In this document: piece after piece, positions 61,890 to 64,000 of the stretch
Layout: every line of letters starts with the position of its first letter
How positions within the stretch are numbered: position 1 is the stretch's first letter
Assembly (NCBI RefSeq): GCF_004365965.1
Contig: NZ_SOEB01000024.1
Coordinates: 1-64,000, forward strand
Source of the DNA: Rhodovulum visakhapatnamense
Lineage (GTDB): Bacteria; Pseudomonadota; Alphaproteobacteria; Rhodobacterales; Rhodobacteraceae
Length of the DNA stretch: 64,000 nt
Direction: 5' to 3'
The notes under the pieces: model-generated
What the model saw: only the letters and a program-made list of their open reading frames with translations
Told to the model about the DNA's origin: nothing
The model's database searches: none
Translations under genes and position numbers: made by a program

Positions 61890-63023
61890 GTGAAGAGACT
61901 GCCAGCCCGAGGGGTCCGACTCCTCGTCCTTGTCGGACTGCTCGCCGCGACGGCCGCCTGCGGCCTGCCCCGGCCTGGGCCGAGCAAGCCCGAGATTTTC
62001 GACGGGTCCACGTTGCGCGAGGGCGACGCCTTCGTCGTCGCGGTGAACGACCGGGTGAACCGGGCCACCGCCGTGGTGCCCGCCAGCGGCTTTCCGGCCT
62101 CCTTCCTGAACGCGGCCCCCATGGGGTCGGACACGATCCGGGCTGGCGACACGCTGGGCCTGACCGTGTTCGAGAACGTCGATGACGGCCTGCTGGCGCC
62201 GCGCGAAAGCAATGCCGCCACGCTGAACGAGGTGCAGGTCGACAGCTCGGGCTATATCTTCATTCCCTATGCCGGGCGCATCCAGGCCGCGGGCAGCACG
62301 CCCGAGGGGCTGCGCGAGAAGATCACCGAAAAGCTCGACGCCCAGACCCCCGACCCGCAGGTGATGGTGACGCGGCTGGCGGGCGACGGCGCGACGGTGT
62401 CGGTCGCGGGCGGCGTCGGCAAGCAGGGCGTCTTCCCGATCGAGCGGCCGAACCGCACCCTGTCGGGGATGCTGGCCTCGGCGGGCGGTATCGTGATCCC
62501 GCCCGAGATCGCCCAGATCACCGTGATCCGCGGCAAGACCCGCGGCCAGATCTGGTTCGAGGATCTCTATGCCGACCCGTCGCTCGACATCGCGCTGCGC
62601 AATGGCGACCGGATTCTGGTCGAGGAAGACACCCGCGACTTTACCGCGCTTGGCGCGACCGGCACCCAGCGCAACGTTCGCTTCATCACCCAGAGCATGT
62701 CGGCGGTCGAGGCGCTGGCCCAGGTCGGCGGCCTCAGCTCGGCGCTGGCCGACCCGACCGGCATCTTCGTGCTGCGCAACGAGCCCGAGGAGATCGCCCG
62801 CCAGGTGCTGGCCCGCGACGATCTGGTCGGCGAACAGCGCGTGGCCTATGTGCTGAACCTGACCGAGCCCGCCGGGCTGTTCCTGGCCCGCGACTTCGCC
62901 ATCCGCGACGGCGATACGGTCTATGTGACCGAGGCGCCCTATGTCCGCTGGGTCAAGCTGCTGAGCGTGATCACCGGCACGGCCGGTGCCGCGCGCAACG
63001 TCTCGGCCACGGTCGAAAACTGA
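61890..63023 (+). CDS. Capsule/polysaccharide export outer-membrane lipoprotein (KpsD/Wza family)
   Basis: A 377-residue polysaccharide export protein. A signal peptide ends in the lipobox LAATAAC, so the mature protein is lipid-anchored at that Cys. The Poly_export domain (GSDTIRAGDTLGLTVFENVDD and VDSSGYIFIPYAGRIQAAG) is followed by SLBB-type repeats (VSVAGGVGKQGVFPIERPNRTLSGML) and a C-terminal segment that could be the membrane barrel. It starts with GTG at 61890, 14 bases after the kpsS stop, and forms the outer-membrane exit channel for capsule. Confidence 0.92.
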   Translation: MKRLPARGVRLLVLVGLLAATAACGLPRPGPSKPEIFDGSTLREGDAFVVAVNDRVNRATAVVPASGFPASFLNAAPMGSDTIRAGDTLGLTVFENVDDGLLAPRESNAATLNEVQVDSSGYIFIPYAGRIQAAGSTPEGLREKITEKLDAQTPDPQVMVTRLAGDGATVSVAGGVGKQGVFPIERPNRTLSGMLASAGGIVIPPEIAQITVIRGKTRGQIWFEDLYADPSLDIALRNGDRILVEEDTRDFTALGATGTQRNVRFITQSMSAVEALAQVGGLSSALADPTGIFVLRNEPEEIARQVLARDDLVGEQRVAYVLNLTEPAGLFLARDFAIRDGDTVYVTEAPYVRWVKLLSVITGTAGAARNVSATVEN

Positions 63024-63030
63024 TCGAGTC

Positions 63031-64000
63031 ATGACCGGCCCCGCGCCGACCGACACCGCCGCCCCGGCCCCCGGCCGCGGGCGGCTTTTCGCGTCTTCGG
63101 CAGGGTTTCTGACCCAGGCCCGGGTCCGGCGCATCCTCGAGCTGGCGGGCCACCCGGTCGCGCTTGGCCTGCCGGGGCCGGGCGATCTGGTCGCGGTCCG
63201 GGGGATGGGGCGGACCGCCGCGCGCGGCCGGCGTCTGGCCCGGAGGCGCGGCGCCGGGCTTCTCTGGGTCGAGGACGCCCCGCTCCGGTCGGTGCTGCCG
63301 GGGCGGGCGCGGGGGGCCGGGCCGCCGCTCGGGCTGATGCTGGACCGGGGCGGTCCTCATTTCGACCCGTCCCGTCCGTCGGATCTCGAGACCCTGCTGG
63401 CGAGCCACCCGCTGGACGATCCCGACCTGATCGGGCGGGCCCGGGCCGCGATGGCGCGGCTCCGCGCCGGGCATCTGACCAGGTATACCGGTTTCGACCC
63501 CGGGGCGCCGGTGCCCGACCCGGGCTATGTGCTGGTCATCGACCAGGGGGCGGAGGACGCGGCGGTGCGCGCCTCCGGCGCCGATGCCACCACCTTCGCC
63601 GCGATGCTGGCCGCGGCCGAGCTGGAAAACCCCGGCGCGCCGGTGCTGATCAAGGCCCCTCCCGAGGCCGTCCGGGGCCTGCGCGCCGGGCCTCTCGGCC
63701 CCGAACAGGCGCAGGGCCGGGTGCGGGTGCTGACCGAGCCGGTTTCGCCCTGGGCGCTGCTGGAGGGCGCGGTCGCGGTCTATACCGTCTCGTCGCAGAT
63801 GGGGTTCGAGGCGATCCTGGCCGGGCACCGGCCGCGGGTCTTCGGCCAGCCCTTCTATGCCGGCTGGGGCCTGACCGAGGACGACCGGCCGCTGGCCCGG
63901 CGCGCCCGCCCGCTGAGCCCGGCCCAGCTTTTCGCGGCGGCGATGATCCTCGCGCCCCGCTGGTACGACCCGTTCCACGACCGGCTGTGTCCGCTGGAGG
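63031..64000 (+). CDS. kpsC: Capsule polysaccharide protein KpsC, N-terminal part (runs off window)
   Basis: The first 323 codons of a KpsC homologue, open to the end of the window. KpsC is a retaining Kdo transferase that builds the poly-Kdo linker of group 2-type capsules with KpsS. Visible blocks include LLWVEDAPLRSVLPG, GLMLDRGGPHFDPSRPS, YTGFDPGAPVPDPGYVLVIDQ, AVYTVSSQMGFEAILAG and VFGQPFYAGWGLTED, matching the conserved KpsC pattern. It begins 7 bases after the kpsD-like stop. Confidence 0.93.
   Translation, partial: MTGPAPTDTAAPAPGRGRLFASSAGFLTQARVRRILELAGHPVALGLPGPGDLVAVRGMGRTAARGRRLARRRGAGLLWVEDAPLRSVLPGRARGAGPPLGLMLDRGGPHFDPSRPSDLETLLASHPLDDPDLIGRARAAMARLRAGHLTRYTGFDPGAPVPDPGYVLVIDQGAEDAAVRASGADATTFAAMLAAAELENPGAPVLIKAPPEAVRGLRAGPLGPEQAQGRVRVLTEPVSPWALLEGAVAVYTVSSQMGFEAILAGHRPRVFGQPFYAGWGLTEDDRPLARRARPLSPAQLFAAAMILAPRWYDPFHDRLCPLE

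Overview
The window is high-GC DNA from an alphaproteobacterium of the Rhodobacteraceae (Rhodobacter/Rhodovulum type). The evidence is the linked ccoNOQP / ccoGHIS / usp / fnrL / hemN block with FnrL boxes, a membrane-anchored cytochrome cy, a TrcR (DUF1013) regulator, COQ9, a DUF6324 protein, VPLPA-CTERM proteins, and a tRNA-His lacking G-1 but carrying A73. No tool was run; all homology statements are by-eye family recognition.

Layout. (1) 1-2060: a gene end, a long empty stretch, and a divergent Lrp regulator / LysE exporter pair. (2) 2062-9987: four closely spaced genes, a secreted di-haem cytochrome c, a tandem catalase-related haem protein, a cyclooxygenase-like haem dioxygenase and a patatin-like lipase. 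Together they look like a self-contained lipid-peroxide (oxylipin) cassette, the most interesting part of the window. (3) 10054-14364: a copper-handling group (DUF2946-like peptide, cupredoxin, DUF411 protein, multicopper oxidase) with two similar TTCCC/GGGAA inverted repeats. (4) 14536-16906: a decay zone with a VOC gene that has lost its stop, a truncated response regulator, a frameshifted histidine kinase, an IS481-type transposase remnant and 750 bases without a recognisable gene.

(5) 16907-23705: surface-sugar genes: a DegT aminotransferase, an AT-rich glycosyltransferase with a C9 tract near its start, a translationally coupled rfbF-rfbG-C-methyltransferase-epimerase operon for a CDP-linked deoxy sugar, and a GT25 enzyme. 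(6) 23716-35013: the cbb3 oxidase, its copper and assembly genes, the universal stress protein, FnrL and anaerobic coproporphyrinogen oxidase, forming an oxygen-response island. (7) 35019-46313: yejFEBA peptide importer, recR-ybaB-dnaX, SRP RNA, pheA, cytochrome cy and trcR.

(8) 46444-56662: RNase T2, a thioester-motif VPLPA-CTERM protein, quinone oxidoreductase, coq9, rpsU, nudC, a cyclic-nucleotide phosphodiesterase, tRNA-His, mmcB, a candidate structured RNA and nusB. (9) 56659-60385: riboflavin genes ribH, ribBA and ribE, with a frameshifted VPLPA-CTERM pseudogene between ribBA and ribE. (10) 60516-64000: a capsule locus with a frameshifted kpsS, an intact kpsD-like lipoprotein and the start of kpsC, which runs off the window. 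Several surface-related genes (kpsS, the VPLPA pseudogene, the C9-tract glycosyltransferase) carry repeat-associated frame changes or possible switch tracts.
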